A DNA stretch of 64,000 nucleotides from NCBI GenBank assembly GCA_002007465.1, contig LNAC01000781.1, positions 449,383 to 513,382 of the forward strand, in the 5' to 3' direction. Numbering within the stretch: the stretch's first letter is position 1; each line of letters opens with the position of its first letter. Shown here in pieces: positions 44,780 to 54,898 of this stretch. The notes beneath the pieces were generated by a model, which did not search any database, was not told where the DNA came from, and saw only the letters and a program-made list of their open reading frames with translations. The translations under genes were made by a program, and so were the position numbers. The stretch comes from Ailurus styani. Taxonomy: Eukaryota > Chordata > Mammalia > Carnivora > Ailuridae.

Positions 44780-46200
44780 TTTTTATAGCAGTTTAAGCTT
44801 TGAAATAAAATTAAGGGGAAAGTACAGAGATTTACCATAAATTTCCTACCCCTACCCTCAACCTGCATTGCTTCTCCCATCATCCATATCTGGCATCAGA
44901 ACGGTACATTTGTTACATTTGATAAGGCTACAAGGACATACTGCTCTTCCCCAAAGTCCATATTTACCTTGGGGTTCACTCCTGGTGTTATACATTCTAT
45001 GGGTTTGGAGAAACATATAATGTCATGCATCCATCATTATGGCATTATAAAGTGTATTTTCACTGCCCTAAAAATCCTCTCTGCTCTTCCCCTTCTCCCA
45101 CACCCCTAACCACTGGCAACCACTGATCATTTTACTGTCTCTATTGTTTTGCTTTTACCAGGATGATGTACAGTGGAAATCATACAAGATATGGCTTTTC
45201 CAAATTGACTTTTTTGTCTTTTCATGGCTTCATAGCTCAGTCATTTTTAGTGCTGAATAATATTCCATTTTCTGGATGAACCAGTTTATTCATTCACCTA
45301 GTGAAAAACATCAACTTGCTTCCTTCCAAGTTCTACTAACTATGAACAAAGTTGCTATACACAACTATGTGCAGATTTTTGTGTGGACATAAATTTTCAA
45401 CTCCTTTGGGTAAATACCAAGGAGTGTGATTGTTGGATCATATGGTAAGAGCGTGTTTTAGTTTCATAAGAAACCGCCAAACTGTTTTCTGAAGTGGCGG
45501 TGCCACTTGCATTCCCACCAGCAATGAGTGAGAGTTCCTGTTGCTCCACATCATCACCAGCATTTGATGTTATCAGTGTTCTGAATTGTGGCCATTCTAA
45601 CATAACAGATGTGTGGTGCTATCACATCGTTTTCATTTTCATGTCATTTATAACATGTGATGTAGAATATATTTTCATATGCATATTTGCCATTTGTATA
45701 TCTTCTGTGGCAAGGTGTCTGTTAAGGTTTTCTCCCATTTTTTAATGGGGTTGCTTGTTTTCTTATGGCTGCCTTTTAAGAGTTCTTTGTATATTTTGGA
45801 TAACATATTTTGTCCTTTATCATACGTGTCTTTTGCAAATATTTTGTCCTAACATATGGCTTGTCTTCTCATACTTTTGACACTGTCTTTCACAGAGCAG
45901 AAATTTTTTTATTTTAATGAAGTCCAGCTTATTAATTCTTTAATGGATCATGACTTTGATGTTTTATCTAAAAAGTCATTGCCGTATCTAAGGTCATCAA
46001 GATTTTCTTTTAGGTTATCTTCCAGGACTTTTATAGCTTTGCATTTTACATTTAGGTTTATGATCTATTTTAAGTTAATTTTGTGAAGTATGTAAGGTTT
46101 GTTTAGATTCATATGGATGTCCAGTTGTTCTAGTACCTTTTGTGCAAGAGGCTATCTTTGCTCTGTGGTATTGTCTTTGCTCCTCTGTCAAAGATCAGGC
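44780..46200 (-). mobile_element. L1 ORF2 end and 3' UTR, antisense (moderately old)
   Basis: Landmarks in antisense order: ACCACTGATCATTTTACTG, ATTCCATTTTCTGGATGAAC, AACAAAGTTGCTATACAC, TGTGTGGACATAAATTTTC, GATCATATGGTAAGAGCG, GCATTCCCACCAGCAATGAG, TTCTTTGTATATTTTGGATA, TGGATGTCCAGTTGTTCTAG. It is better preserved than the other antisense L1s here but has no open frame in its own orientation. Confidence 0.82.
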
Positions 46201-47324
46201 GACTAATTATGACATCTTTTAAAGAACATATTTTTCAACTTGCTTGTCTTCCGTTTTCTCAAGCATGTCCACAATCATAGGTTTGAGTGTAAACATAAAC
46301 TATAATTGTGCTCAAATTCCACTCTCCCTAAGAAAATGTCAAGTGCCAGTCACCAGTCTAGAGTCTCTCTTTTATACCAGATTGTCTTTTGCACATGGGA
46401 TTGACATTCCATTATAGCAAACTTCAGTGTGCAACACTTTGAAATTTAAAGGTGTTATAATAATTCCAATATCAAGGAGAAAGAGTATGGTTTCACTTCC
46501 TTTATAATTAGAAATTTCCTTGGCTCTAGGTAAAATTTTAGCTGCAAATACTCTTGTCAGAAAGATACTGCCTAAATCCATACAGCACCAGAGTATGAAC
46601 CCTGGACTCTTGACATGCCTAAGTATTCTGATATACTCCCTTTCAGAAAAGTACAGATATCTTTCGCCATAACTAACAGGGAAAGGGGAATCTCTTTCAA
46701 AGGCGATAATACAACATGTGAGCAAAGCACATTATTGCTACCTTTAAATATCAGCCCAAATAGAAACAAGGATAACTTAATGCCCCATTCCCACTTGAGA
46801 TATAGATAAGGATATAGTTATAGATAGTTCTTTAGAAAACTGAAAATAACTAAACTTGAACAATCAATATCAAAAGATAGCCAACATAAAGGAAAGATTA
46901 ATATATGACTATTATAAAATAGATAAAGCTTTTTGGGTAGTTAATTGATGACTGACAATTCAAACATTCAAAAAATGTTTATTGAGCATCTGCTTTATAA
47001 TAGAAAAGACATTTTCCCTCTGTTTCAACTTCTTTCTATGTGTACATTTAACTCTATAACTATCTCTTTAAGTTGTTCTATATATTTTGAGTTCTCATTA
47101 TTATCTTTCTATAATATAGGAAGCCAGTGTTATTTGACTGTGTAATAAACTAGAGAATGCAGTATTGCACCTTTGAATGAAAAAAAACTCTTAAAACCTC
47201 AAAATATTTCCATGTGTTTTGACAGTTATTTACTTGCAAAAAATAAATTTATTTATTTATTTAATTTATCTGGCTAATCATACCTTTTATCAGACTCTAG
47301 ACTTTAGATTAGTGGCCTGTTACT
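46201..47324. other. Unassigned sequence
   Basis: AAAAATGTTTATTGAGCATC near 46,972 may be a tiny antisense L2 terminus. Overlapping frames on both strands at 46,372-46,809 have no domain support. A TTTATTTA run lies near 47,245. Confidence 0.45.
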
Positions 47325-47510
47325 CATTATTTCATTCATTCAGTAGGTATTTATTATTAACTATTGCCATGTACTAATCTAAGTTCCAGGATACAACATT
47401 GAATAAAGTACATGCAGTTATTCAAACTGAGGTTCATATACCACGGATTGCTCCAGTCCTCACTGATTTCAGTGTCCTAAAGAACTTACAGTCTGTCATG
47501 CAATTTTAAA
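47325..47510 (-). mobile_element. L2 3' end, antisense
   Basis: TTCATTCATTCAGTAGGTAT, TATTGCCATGTACTAATC, GATACAACATTGAATAAAG and AAAGAACTTACAGTCTGTC follow antisense L2 with a short insertion. Confidence 0.7.
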
Positions 47511-47809
47511 ACTAATCATAATTACTCATCAGTTTTGCATGTTTTAAAATTTTTTAAAAATACCCAGTAATACCATTCTAATAATACCTAGCAAGAACAC
47601 ATAAATTAACTAGTCAAATAATGAGAGGTAATTTAAAAGATATTTTGAACCTGATCTGGTGACCTAAAACATCAGTTTAATAAGTTTAGCTTTCATCCTC
47701 TAGCAAATGAGGAAACTTACTCCTTTTTTTGAGTTAAGCAAATGGCTTTGCTGTGTCCACAATGGCTAAGAGGAGGCTTCAAATAGAGATGGAAAAAACT
47801 GTCAGAAAT
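47511..47809. other. Unassigned sequence
   Basis: AT-rich; no gene or repeat recognised. Confidence 0.45.
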
Positions 47810-48350
47810 TTACAGCAATATCCACAATTGCCAAACTGTGGAAGGAGCTGAGATGTCCTTCAACAGAAGAATGGATAAAGATGTGGTTCATACATACAAT
47901 GGAATAATACTCAACCATCAGAAAGGAAGAATATCCACCATTTGCATCAAAATGGAATTGGAGGGGATTATGCTAAGTGAAATAAGCCAAACAGAGGAAG
48001 ACAATTATCATATGGTTTCACTCATATGTGGAATATAAGGAATGGCGCAGAGAACCTGAAGGGAAGGAAGGGAAAGGAAGGAAGGGAAAACTGAATGGAA
48101 AGAAATCAGAGGGAGAGAGACAAGTCATTGGAGACTCTGGTCTCCAGGAAGCAAACTGAGGGTTACAGAAGGATGGGGGGTATGGAGATGGGGTAACCAG
48201 GTGATGGGTATTAAGGAGAGCATGTGTTGTGATGAGCACTGGGTGTTTTATGCAACTAATGAATAGTTGAACACCACATCAAAAACTAATGATGTACTAT
48301 ATGTTGGCCAATTGAACATAATAATAAAAAATAAATAAAAAAGAAAAAAA
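47810..48350 (+). mobile_element. 5'-truncated L1: ORF2 C-terminus and 3' UTR
   Basis: The frame at 47,838-48,038 encodes the ORF2 C-terminus (EGIMLSEISQTEEDNYHMVS, then LICGI and a stop), which remains open. The 3' UTR follows with a GGAAGGGAAAGGAAGG patch (48,060-48,090), GACTCTGGTCTCCAGGAAGC, GTGATGAGCACTGGGTG and an A-rich tail. It is an older carnivoran subfamily than 54,566-54,889. Confidence 0.88.
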
Positions 48351-48499
48351 TAAATTATTCATTAGGAAAAAAGTAGTTTATAGTATACAGGATGAACGAT
48401 AATTAGGATCTGATCTGGGTGAAAATGGAAGAGAGAAATAGAAATTAACGGATAAAAAAGATCAACTTGTCCTTATCTCCATTCTTTTTAGGTCCCCTG

Positions 48500-48922
48500 C
48501 TCAGGTCTATAAAGCAGGGGATTGACCCTTACGGGTTCCATTTCCAGGCTCCTCTGTCACTGGACTTCAAGCTGGGTTAGTCCAATAGAGGCTAAATACA
48601 TTTGCTTTTTCACTGGTGTCTCTACTAGGAGTTGCTTGTCTTCTGCATCCTGGAAAGACCTATTGAGATGCCAGCTCCTGTCTGGGGACCCAGTCCTGAA
48701 TGGTTATAATTCTGCCTTCTCCTTTTGTATCCCCAGACTATGGGTGAAAGCAACTTCCTGCTGTTCCTAATCTCTAGCTACGTTCCATCACTCTTCCCTG
48801 GTTGGCTTCTCAGCCTCTTCCATTAGTTATGTAAGCAATACCCTGCATTGAATTCCCTCTATTTTAAAAACTCTGAATGATGTCTTTGTTTATTTCCTGA
48901 ATAGATTCTGGCTGATACATAT
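48500..48922 (+). mobile_element. Possible ancient L1M 3' end
   Basis: GAAAGCAACTTCCTGCTG, TATGTAAGCAATACCCTG, TGAATTCCCTCTATTTTAAA and the closing TTCTGGCTGATACATA resemble old L1MC/L1ME 3' ends. Confidence 0.5.
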
Positions 48923-49195
48923 ATTCAGGGTTTTCAGCATTTCTGGATTAATGTTTATGCACTAATGAGGTCTTCATTTAAGTCAGGGTCATAGTTCCAT
49001 TCTGTCAAAAGCAGCTGCAAATGGATTTTTCTAGTTTAAACATCAAATCTTTTTGACTAAAGGTCTTTTGTCCAATCAATAGAAACTCAATCCTATTAAG
49101 TTAATCCATGAACTTTGTGGGTGGGAGGGTGGGGATTATTTAATTTTTTTTTAAGGCAGAAAATAAAACTAACAACTTGAAACTGTAACATTCAG
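48923..49195. other. Unassigned sequence
   Basis: A G-rich spot, GTGGGTGGGAGGGTGGGGA, lies at about 49,118-49,136. No gene or repeat recognised. Confidence 0.4.
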
Positions 49196-49663
49196 GATTA
49201 GTTTCCTAGGCCTGTCACAACAGAGTACCACCAACTAGATGGCAGAAAACATCAGAAATTTATTCTCTCACAGTTATAAAGCAAGAAACCTGAAATTAGG
49301 TGTTAGCAAGTCCACCCTTTCTCTGGAGGCTTTGAGGGAGAATTTTTTCCATTTCTCTTTCCTTGCTTCCCATGTTTGCTGGTGTTTGTGTTTCTTGCCA
49401 TTCTTTGGCTTGTAGATTTACCAATCTAATCTCTGTCTCTGTCTTCACATGCATCTTTGTCTCTCCATATATATTAGTGCCCAAATTTTCTTCTTCTATA
49501 TAAAGACACCAGTCATCCCATTAATCCAGCAATCCCTTAATCCAGTATGATCTCATTTTGATCTGATAACATCTACAAAGACCCTATTTTTAAATAAGAT
49601 CACATGCTGGATTCCAGGTAGACATGAATTTGGGGAGAGACACTATTCAACTCAGGACACACT
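49196..49663 (-). mobile_element. MLT1-like LTR, antisense
   Basis: GATTAGTTTCCTAGGCCTGT, AGTACCACCAACTAGATGG, CAGAAATTTATTCTCTCAC, TTGGCTTGTAGATTTACC, ACACCAGTCATCCC, TCTACAAAGACCCTATTTTT and ATTCAACTCAGGACAC form the reverse complement of a MaLR-type LTR. It shares family with the sense copy at 52,043-52,605. Subfamily not determined. Confidence 0.7.
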
Positions 49664-49872
49664 GTGAACCAAAGCTACATTTTTATTGCAATAAATTCCA
49701 GTCAACGAAAGCAATCTGGAAGAGTCTTTTCCATGGAACTTTAATTTAACAAATATAATTGTAGAGAAGTATACTTCATCAATCAGCTGGCAGTAACTTA
49801 TTGAACATTCCAATATGTAAACATCTACTGGGTGTATCAATGAATTTTGGATATTAAACATAATCCTCCTAT

Positions 49873-50140
49873 TTTAATTAATTAGTTAATTAATTAATTT
49901 CTTTTGTGATGACACTTAACACAGGATTTACCCTTTCAACAAATTCTTAAATGAACAATACACTGTTGTTAGCTATAGGCGCAATATTGTACAAAAGATC
50001 TCTAGAACTTGCTCATTTTGCACAACTGAAATTTTATACTCATTAAACAACAATTCCCAATTTCTTCCTTTCTATATTTGAGGTATCTAAAATAGCCAAA
50101 CTTCTGGAAACAGAAAGTAGAATGGTGGACTCTATATTTT
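49873..50140 (-). mobile_element. L1M 3' end with 5' inversion
   Basis: The left part (about 49,905-50,085) is antisense L1 3' UTR: ACACTTAACACAGGATTTAC, GTTAGCTATAGGCGCAATAT, GATCTCTAGAACTTGCTC, ATTTTATACTCATTAAACAA. From about 50,087 the text flips to sense: TTTGAGGTATCTAAAATAGC, then GAAACAGAAAGTAGAATGG. The sense part is the piece normally just upstream of the antisense part. TTAATTAATTAA at 49,875-49,900 is the tail side. This arrangement is the twin-priming pattern. Confidence 0.65.
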
Positions 50141-50257
50141 AAAGGGAAAAAAAAACTTACAGAGAGTGAAACAGGATGAAACTTTCAGAGAACAAAGTAT
50201 GTTTATCTTAAATATAAGATTTATCTCAAGTAAAGGTATATTTATCTTACACTTATT

Positions 50258-50456
50258 TTTTTTTTTAAAGATTTTATTTATTTATTTCACAGAGGGAGAG
50301 AGATCACAAGGAGGCAGAGAGGCAGGCAGAGAGAGAGAGGGGGAAGCAGGCTCCCCGCTGAGCAGGGAGCCCGACGCGGGCCTCGATCCCAGGACCCTGA
50401 GATCATGACCTGAGCCGAAAGCAGAGGCATTAACCCACTGAGCCACCCAGGCGCCC
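50258..50456 (-). mobile_element. Young Can-SINE (CACAG form)
   Basis: Antisense SINE: TTATTTATTTCACAGAGGGA, GATCACAAGGAGGCAGAGAG, GCAGGCTCCCCGCTGAGC, several retained CpGs (CCCGACGCGGGCCTCGATC) and GAGCCACCCAGGCGCCC. TTATCTTACACTTATT is repeated exactly at 50,242-50,257 and 50,457-50,472. Retained CpGs and the perfect duplication make it one of the youngest copies here. Confidence 0.97.
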
Positions 50457-50472
50457 TTATCTTACACTTATT

Positions 50473-51280
50473 AACTGTGAAGCTTGGAGTTAAAAATATT
50501 AAATGGGGAGAAGATAGTATAGTACAATGCAAGATTGAAGGATAGTTTACAGATTGCACAAATTGTCAGTATTGCTTTCTTTGGAGACACATCTGTCCAG
50601 TTCATTAAAAAAAAATTGTTATGTAGTCTTGACATATGTACAATGTATTTTAAATTGATTAATTTTAATGTGATCAGTACTATCCCTTGTATTAGGTGAA
50701 CTCTATGATTTATATTAGTTGAAATTGTTATGATGTATGATTTAAATTAGTTGAAATCAGTTGTATGATTTAATGAAGTATCCACTAAAAGGAAAAATAA
50801 ATAAATAAAAATATTAAATGGAATTTTAAAAATTTCTGATTAACCAAGTTCCAAATTCTTTATACCAAATAATTTGTAAGTACATCTTAAATATACAGCA
50901 AACAGAATAAAATTCTCATATTTTTCTGAAACATTTCTATTATTATTGAAAATAATGCTAATTTTTTTTAGTTTTCTAAATAACTGAGATAACCTTACTA
51001 AATATCACTAGTGTGTTTAGCTTCCTAATCCCTGAATAATACTTTATTGTTGATGTTTTAAAAAAAAATAAAGAAAATAAAATATTTTTAAGAGATTTAG
51101 AACTAAATTTTTATAAATAAGTATTTTAAAGTTAAACTTAAAGCTGTTGAAAGTGTGCAGCTTATAAATTATTTTTCTGTTCAGATTTTTATTCTAATAT
51201 ATGTATACTAAATTATAAATAATTACAGATATTCATGACTCATTAATCCTTTACAAGTTAAGAGTTGTAAAAAGCTGCCA
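50473..51280. other. Unassigned AT-rich sequence with a small tandem repeat
   Basis: Contains the imperfect repeat at 50,704-50,775. Otherwise no gene or repeat family recognised. Confidence 0.45.
50704..50775. repeat. Imperfect tandem repeat (about 30 bp unit)
   Basis: TATGATTTATATTAGTTGAA at 50,704, TATGATTTAAATTAGTTGAA at 50,736 and a partial TATGATTTAATG at 50,764. Confidence 0.85.
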
Positions 51281-51345
51281 TTCCCCCTGCTTGTGTTCTC
51301 TCTCTCTGGTAAATAAATAAATAAAATCTTAAAAAGACAAACAAA
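51281..51345 (+). mobile_element. Can-SINE 3' fragment
   Basis: TTCCCCCTGCTTGTGTTCTC, TCTCTCTGGTAAATAAATAA and AATAAAATCTTAAAAAG are the CT-rich body and tail only. The tRNA-related head is absent. Confidence 0.8.
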
Positions 51346-52042
51346 TAAATGCATATCTTGGAAGACTCAATATTGTTAAGATACCAATTCTCCCTTAATT
51401 ATTCTATAGATTTAACGAAATTTCAGTCAAAACCTCTGCAAACATTTTTGTAGGAATTGACAAGTAAATTCTAATATTTATATAGAATCGCAAGAGATCC
51501 AGAACTAATAAAAACAACTTTTATAAAAAATAAAGTTAGAAGATTTATTATCTAATTCTAAGACTCCTTATAAAATTAGAATAATCAAGGCAGTGTTGGT
51601 TTTGGCGTAAAGATTTAAAAAATAGATCAATGACAGAGAGAATTGAGTCTAGAGTTAGACCTATAAATACATTCAATTTATTTTTTTTAATACCAAGATA
51701 ATTCAATAGGGAAAGAATAGTATTTTTAATGAATGGTGCTAAACAATTGTATATTACAAGATAAACAAAAACAAGCATTTATTATTACCTCACAGTTTAT
51801 ACAAAAATTAACTTGAAACAGTTCACAGACTCAAATATGGAAAACTTCTAGAAGAAATCATAAAAGAAAAATTTCAATAATCTTGATATGTTTCTTAAAC
51901 ACAATACAAAAGGACAAACTATAGAAGAAATAAATTGTAATTTGGACTTTAATAAAAATGAAAAGGCAAGCCCTTCCTAGGAGAATATTTTTGCAAAACA
52001 TATCTACACAGGAAGGATTCATATTGATCAAAGAAATGTTAG

Positions 52043-52605
52043 GCTCTGTACTGGCTGGAATAGTAGTCCCTCAAAAATCACATCGACATGTGATGTAATG
52101 AGCACCAGGTATTACATAAGACTGATGAATCACTTACCTGAACCTCTGAAACTAATAATGTATTATATGTTAATTAATTGAATTTAAATTTAAAAAATTT
52201 ACAAAATTCACATCCACTCAGAAGCTATAAATATGTCCTTACTTGGAAAGAGGGTCTTTGCAGATATTTAAGACCCTACTTGATTAAATCAGACCCTAAA
52301 TCTAATATGACTGGTGTTCTTATAAAAAGAGAGAAATCTAGGCACAGAGATGCAAACACACAGAAGTCAAGACTGTAAGTGGATGGAGTGATCACCTGCA
52401 AACCAAGAAAAACCAAAAATGCCAAAGGATGCCAAGAAATCCCAGAATCTAGAGCAGGCAAAGAAGAATTCTTCTCTTCAGGCTTTGGAGGGAACATCTC
52501 TCTGGTAACACCTTGATTTTGGTCTTCTAGCCTCCAGAATTTTGGGAGAATTAATTCCTACCATTTTAAACCACCCAATTTTTGGTATTTTATTAGAGCA
52601 TCACT
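52043..52605 (+). mobile_element. MLT1-like LTR, itself interrupted
   Basis: TGTACTGGCTGGAATAGTAG, then after an L1 insertion TGGAAAGAGGGTCTTTGCAG, GACTGGTGTTCTTATAAAAA, ACACCTTGATTTTGGTCTTC, TAGCCTCCAGAATTTTGGGA and TTTTTGGTATTTTATTAGAG. Family assignment to MaLR LTRs is by pattern; the exact subfamily is unknown. Confidence 0.7.
52085..52201 (+). mobile_element. 5'-truncated L1 tail inside the LTR
   Basis: GTAATGAGCACCAGGTATTA, GACTGATGAATCACTTACC, ACTAATAATGTATTATATG and an A/T tail are an L1 3' end. CAAAAATCACATC at 52,072-52,084 and CAAAATTCACATC at 52,202-52,214 form the target duplication with one mismatch. Confidence 0.85.
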
Positions 52606-53179
52606 AGAAAGTAATGCACACTCGTAGGTATTTGCACAGGAAAAATAAAAGTATATGTCCACAGAAAGATGTACAAAAATATGCATAGTACCTTTTTTGG
52701 TAATAGTCCCAAACTGGAAACAACACAAATGTCTATCATGTGAATGGATAGACAAATCTTGGTATAAACATACAGTGGAATACTACCCAGAAATAAAGAC
52801 AAATAAACTATTGATACATGCAAGAACATTGATGAATCCAAAAATAATCATGCTGAGTGAAAAAAACCAGAGCTAAAAGAGGACATTGTATGGTTCCATT
52901 TATATAAAACTCTAGACAATCCAAACTAATCTATCATAACAGAAAGCAGATTGGTGGTAGCCTGGGGATGCACAGGGACAGTGGAGAGGGATAGGAGGAA
53001 ATACAAAGGGACATGAAGAAATTTTTGTGGGTGACAGAAAAAGTTCATTATCTTGATTTGTGGTGATGGTTTCATGGCTCTATACATATGTCAAAGCTCA
53101 TTAAATTATACACTTTAAAATGTGCAGTTTATTGTATATCAATTAAACTTCAATAAAGCTAAAAAAAGGGATTCACTGG

Positions 53180-53615
53180 GATGAATGCCATGGAAAAGAA
53201 AAACCCTGAGATATGTGGGGAAGTAAGTGTTGGGAAGGCGCCGAATCCAAGCTAATGTTTGGAGGCACAAAAATACTACCTAGAGAAGAAGACATCTTGC
53301 TTTACAAGCAAAGGAGGAATAAAACTAATCTGGGAAAATGGAACTTGGTGGAGAGAAATTTCTAGCATAAGGAAGCAAAATGTACAAAGATACAGAGGCA
53401 GATACCCTTGAAGTCCTCTCACAGTCTGAGGGCTGAAGTAAAGCACGTGAGGGGGAGGAGGGGAGGATGAAGTTAAAGAGGAAGAGGAAAGGATATATGA
53501 GACCTACATTCCATTTTAATGAGTCTGGGTTTTACCCTGAAAGTTATGGGGAGTTTCTAGGGCTTTTAAACATGACATGCTCTATCTATGCTACTTTAAA
53601 AATGGTTTTCAAGAG
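53180..53615 (-). mobile_element. L2, antisense upstream segment
   Basis: ATGTACAAAGATACAGAGGC, GAGTCTGGGTTTTACCCTG, AGTTATGGGGAGTTTCTAGG and TTTTAAACATGACATGC match antisense L2 upstream of its 3' terminus. Confidence 0.65.
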
Positions 53616-54024
53616 AGAAATTAAAAAAAAATAACTAACTTAATAGTCATCAGTAATATAGGAAAGAAAAATTTTTAAATTCATCAATTAGAACCTGATT
53701 TTGTTTATGCTTACCACAGTTCTTTGAAACTACTGCTTTTGTTTACAGTCAATCCCACTGCAATCTTAGAGGCATCCTTTCAGTAATATAAACATTAGCT
53801 TGTATCACACTACAATGAACAAAATTTTTATTTTAAATAGTTTTTTCTATAGTCTGTTTTTTTTTATATTAAAGGCATTGTTCTATTTCACTTTAAATCT
53901 TAAAGGCCTCTTCCAAAATTACAAACCTCATACCTCTTAACCTCAACCAGGAAAAAAACACTATAATAATGTAGAAGAATAGTGGTTCTTTTAAGCCATT
54001 TAAGGGACTGTATTCATACTCCTA
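53616..54024. other. Unassigned AT-rich sequence
   Basis: No gene or repeat recognised. Confidence 0.45.
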
Positions 54025-54039
54025 CTAACTCTCCCTTCT

Positions 54040-54244
54040 TTTTTTTTTTTTAAGATTTTATTTATTTATTTGACACAGAGAGAGAGATTACAAATAGGCA
54101 GAGAGGCAGGCAGAGAGACAGGGAGAGGAGGAAGCAGGCTCCCTGCTGAGCAGAGAGCCCGATGTGGGCCTCGATCCCAGGACCCTGAGATCATGACCTG
54201 AGCCGAAAGCAGAGGCTTTAACCCACTGAGCCACCCAGGCACCC
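54040..54244 (-). mobile_element. Young Can-SINE with exact 15-bp target duplication
   Basis: Antisense SINE: T tract, GACACAGAGAGAGAGATTAC, GCAGGCTCCCTGCTGAGC, TTTAACCCACTGAGCCACCC. CTAACTCTCCCTTCT is repeated exactly at 54,025-54,039 and 54,245-54,259. Confidence 0.97.
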
Positions 54245-54565
54245 CTAACTCTCCCTTCTACTAGTTTCACCTTATGATAGTTAATGCCTGTTGCATAAAC
54301 ATCTTCACCCTCAAATATATACAAAAAAATACATAAGCATCTAAAGGATTTTGGTGTCATTTGGATTTATAAAAACTGTACTATACATGTATATGCAACT
54401 TGCTGTTCTTAATAACAACACATCATGGACATCCCTCCTTTTTATAATAAAAAATGTAAAATGTGTATCTTCTCTTTGACATAAGAATTATATACAGTCT
54501 TGACTGTAAATGGTTTAAAGATTGAACTTCTCCCTAGATTTGGCACTTATCAAATACATGCATGT

Positions 54566-54889
54566 GTCAATCAGAGAAAGACAATTATCATATGATCTCT
54601 CTGATATGAGGAATTTGAGGGGCAGGGCAGGAGGTTGTGGGGGGTAGGGAGGGAAAAAATGAAACAAGATGGGATCGGGAAGGAGATAAACCACAAGAGA
54701 CTCTTAATCTCACTAAACAAACTGAGGGTTACTGGGGGGTGGGAGGGTAGGGATAGGGTGGATGGGTTATGGACATTGGGGAGGGTTTGTGCTATGGTGA
54801 ATGCTGTGAAAGGTGTAAGCCTGATGATTCACAAACCTGTACCCCTGGGGCAAATAATACATTATATGTAATAAAAAAATAAAACAAAC
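54566..54889 (+). mobile_element. 5'-truncated carnivoran L1 3' end
   Basis: GTCAATCAGAGAAAGACAAT, GATCTCTCTGATATGAGG, the G-rich tract GGGGGGTGGGAGGGTAGGG (54,734-54,752), GTGTAAGCCTGATGATTCAC, AACCTGTACCCCTGGGGC and an A-rich tail. CAAATACAT at 54,551-54,559 and 54,890-54,898 is a short target duplication. It is closely related to, and better preserved than, the 3' end of the 33,618-39,460 element. Confidence 0.9.
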
Positions 54890-54898
54890 CAAATACAT

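Larger units (their letters stand above)
51355..53168 (+). mobile_element. Ancient L1 (ORF2 to 3' end), split by an LTR
   Basis: The left half (51,355-52,015) follows ORF2 downstream of the RT active site: GGAAGACTCAATATTGTTAA, TAGGAATTGACAAGTAAATT, AATCAAGGCAGTGTTGG, AAAATTAACTTGAAACAG. The right half (52,608-53,168) is the ORF2 end and 3' UTR: CCCAAACTGGAAACAACAC, ATGCAAGAACATTGATGAAT, AAAGCAGATTGGTGGTAGCC and the terminal ATCAATTAAACTTCAATAAA. The LTR at 52,043-52,605 lies between them. Some ORF2 sequence between the halves is missing. Confidence 0.78.
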
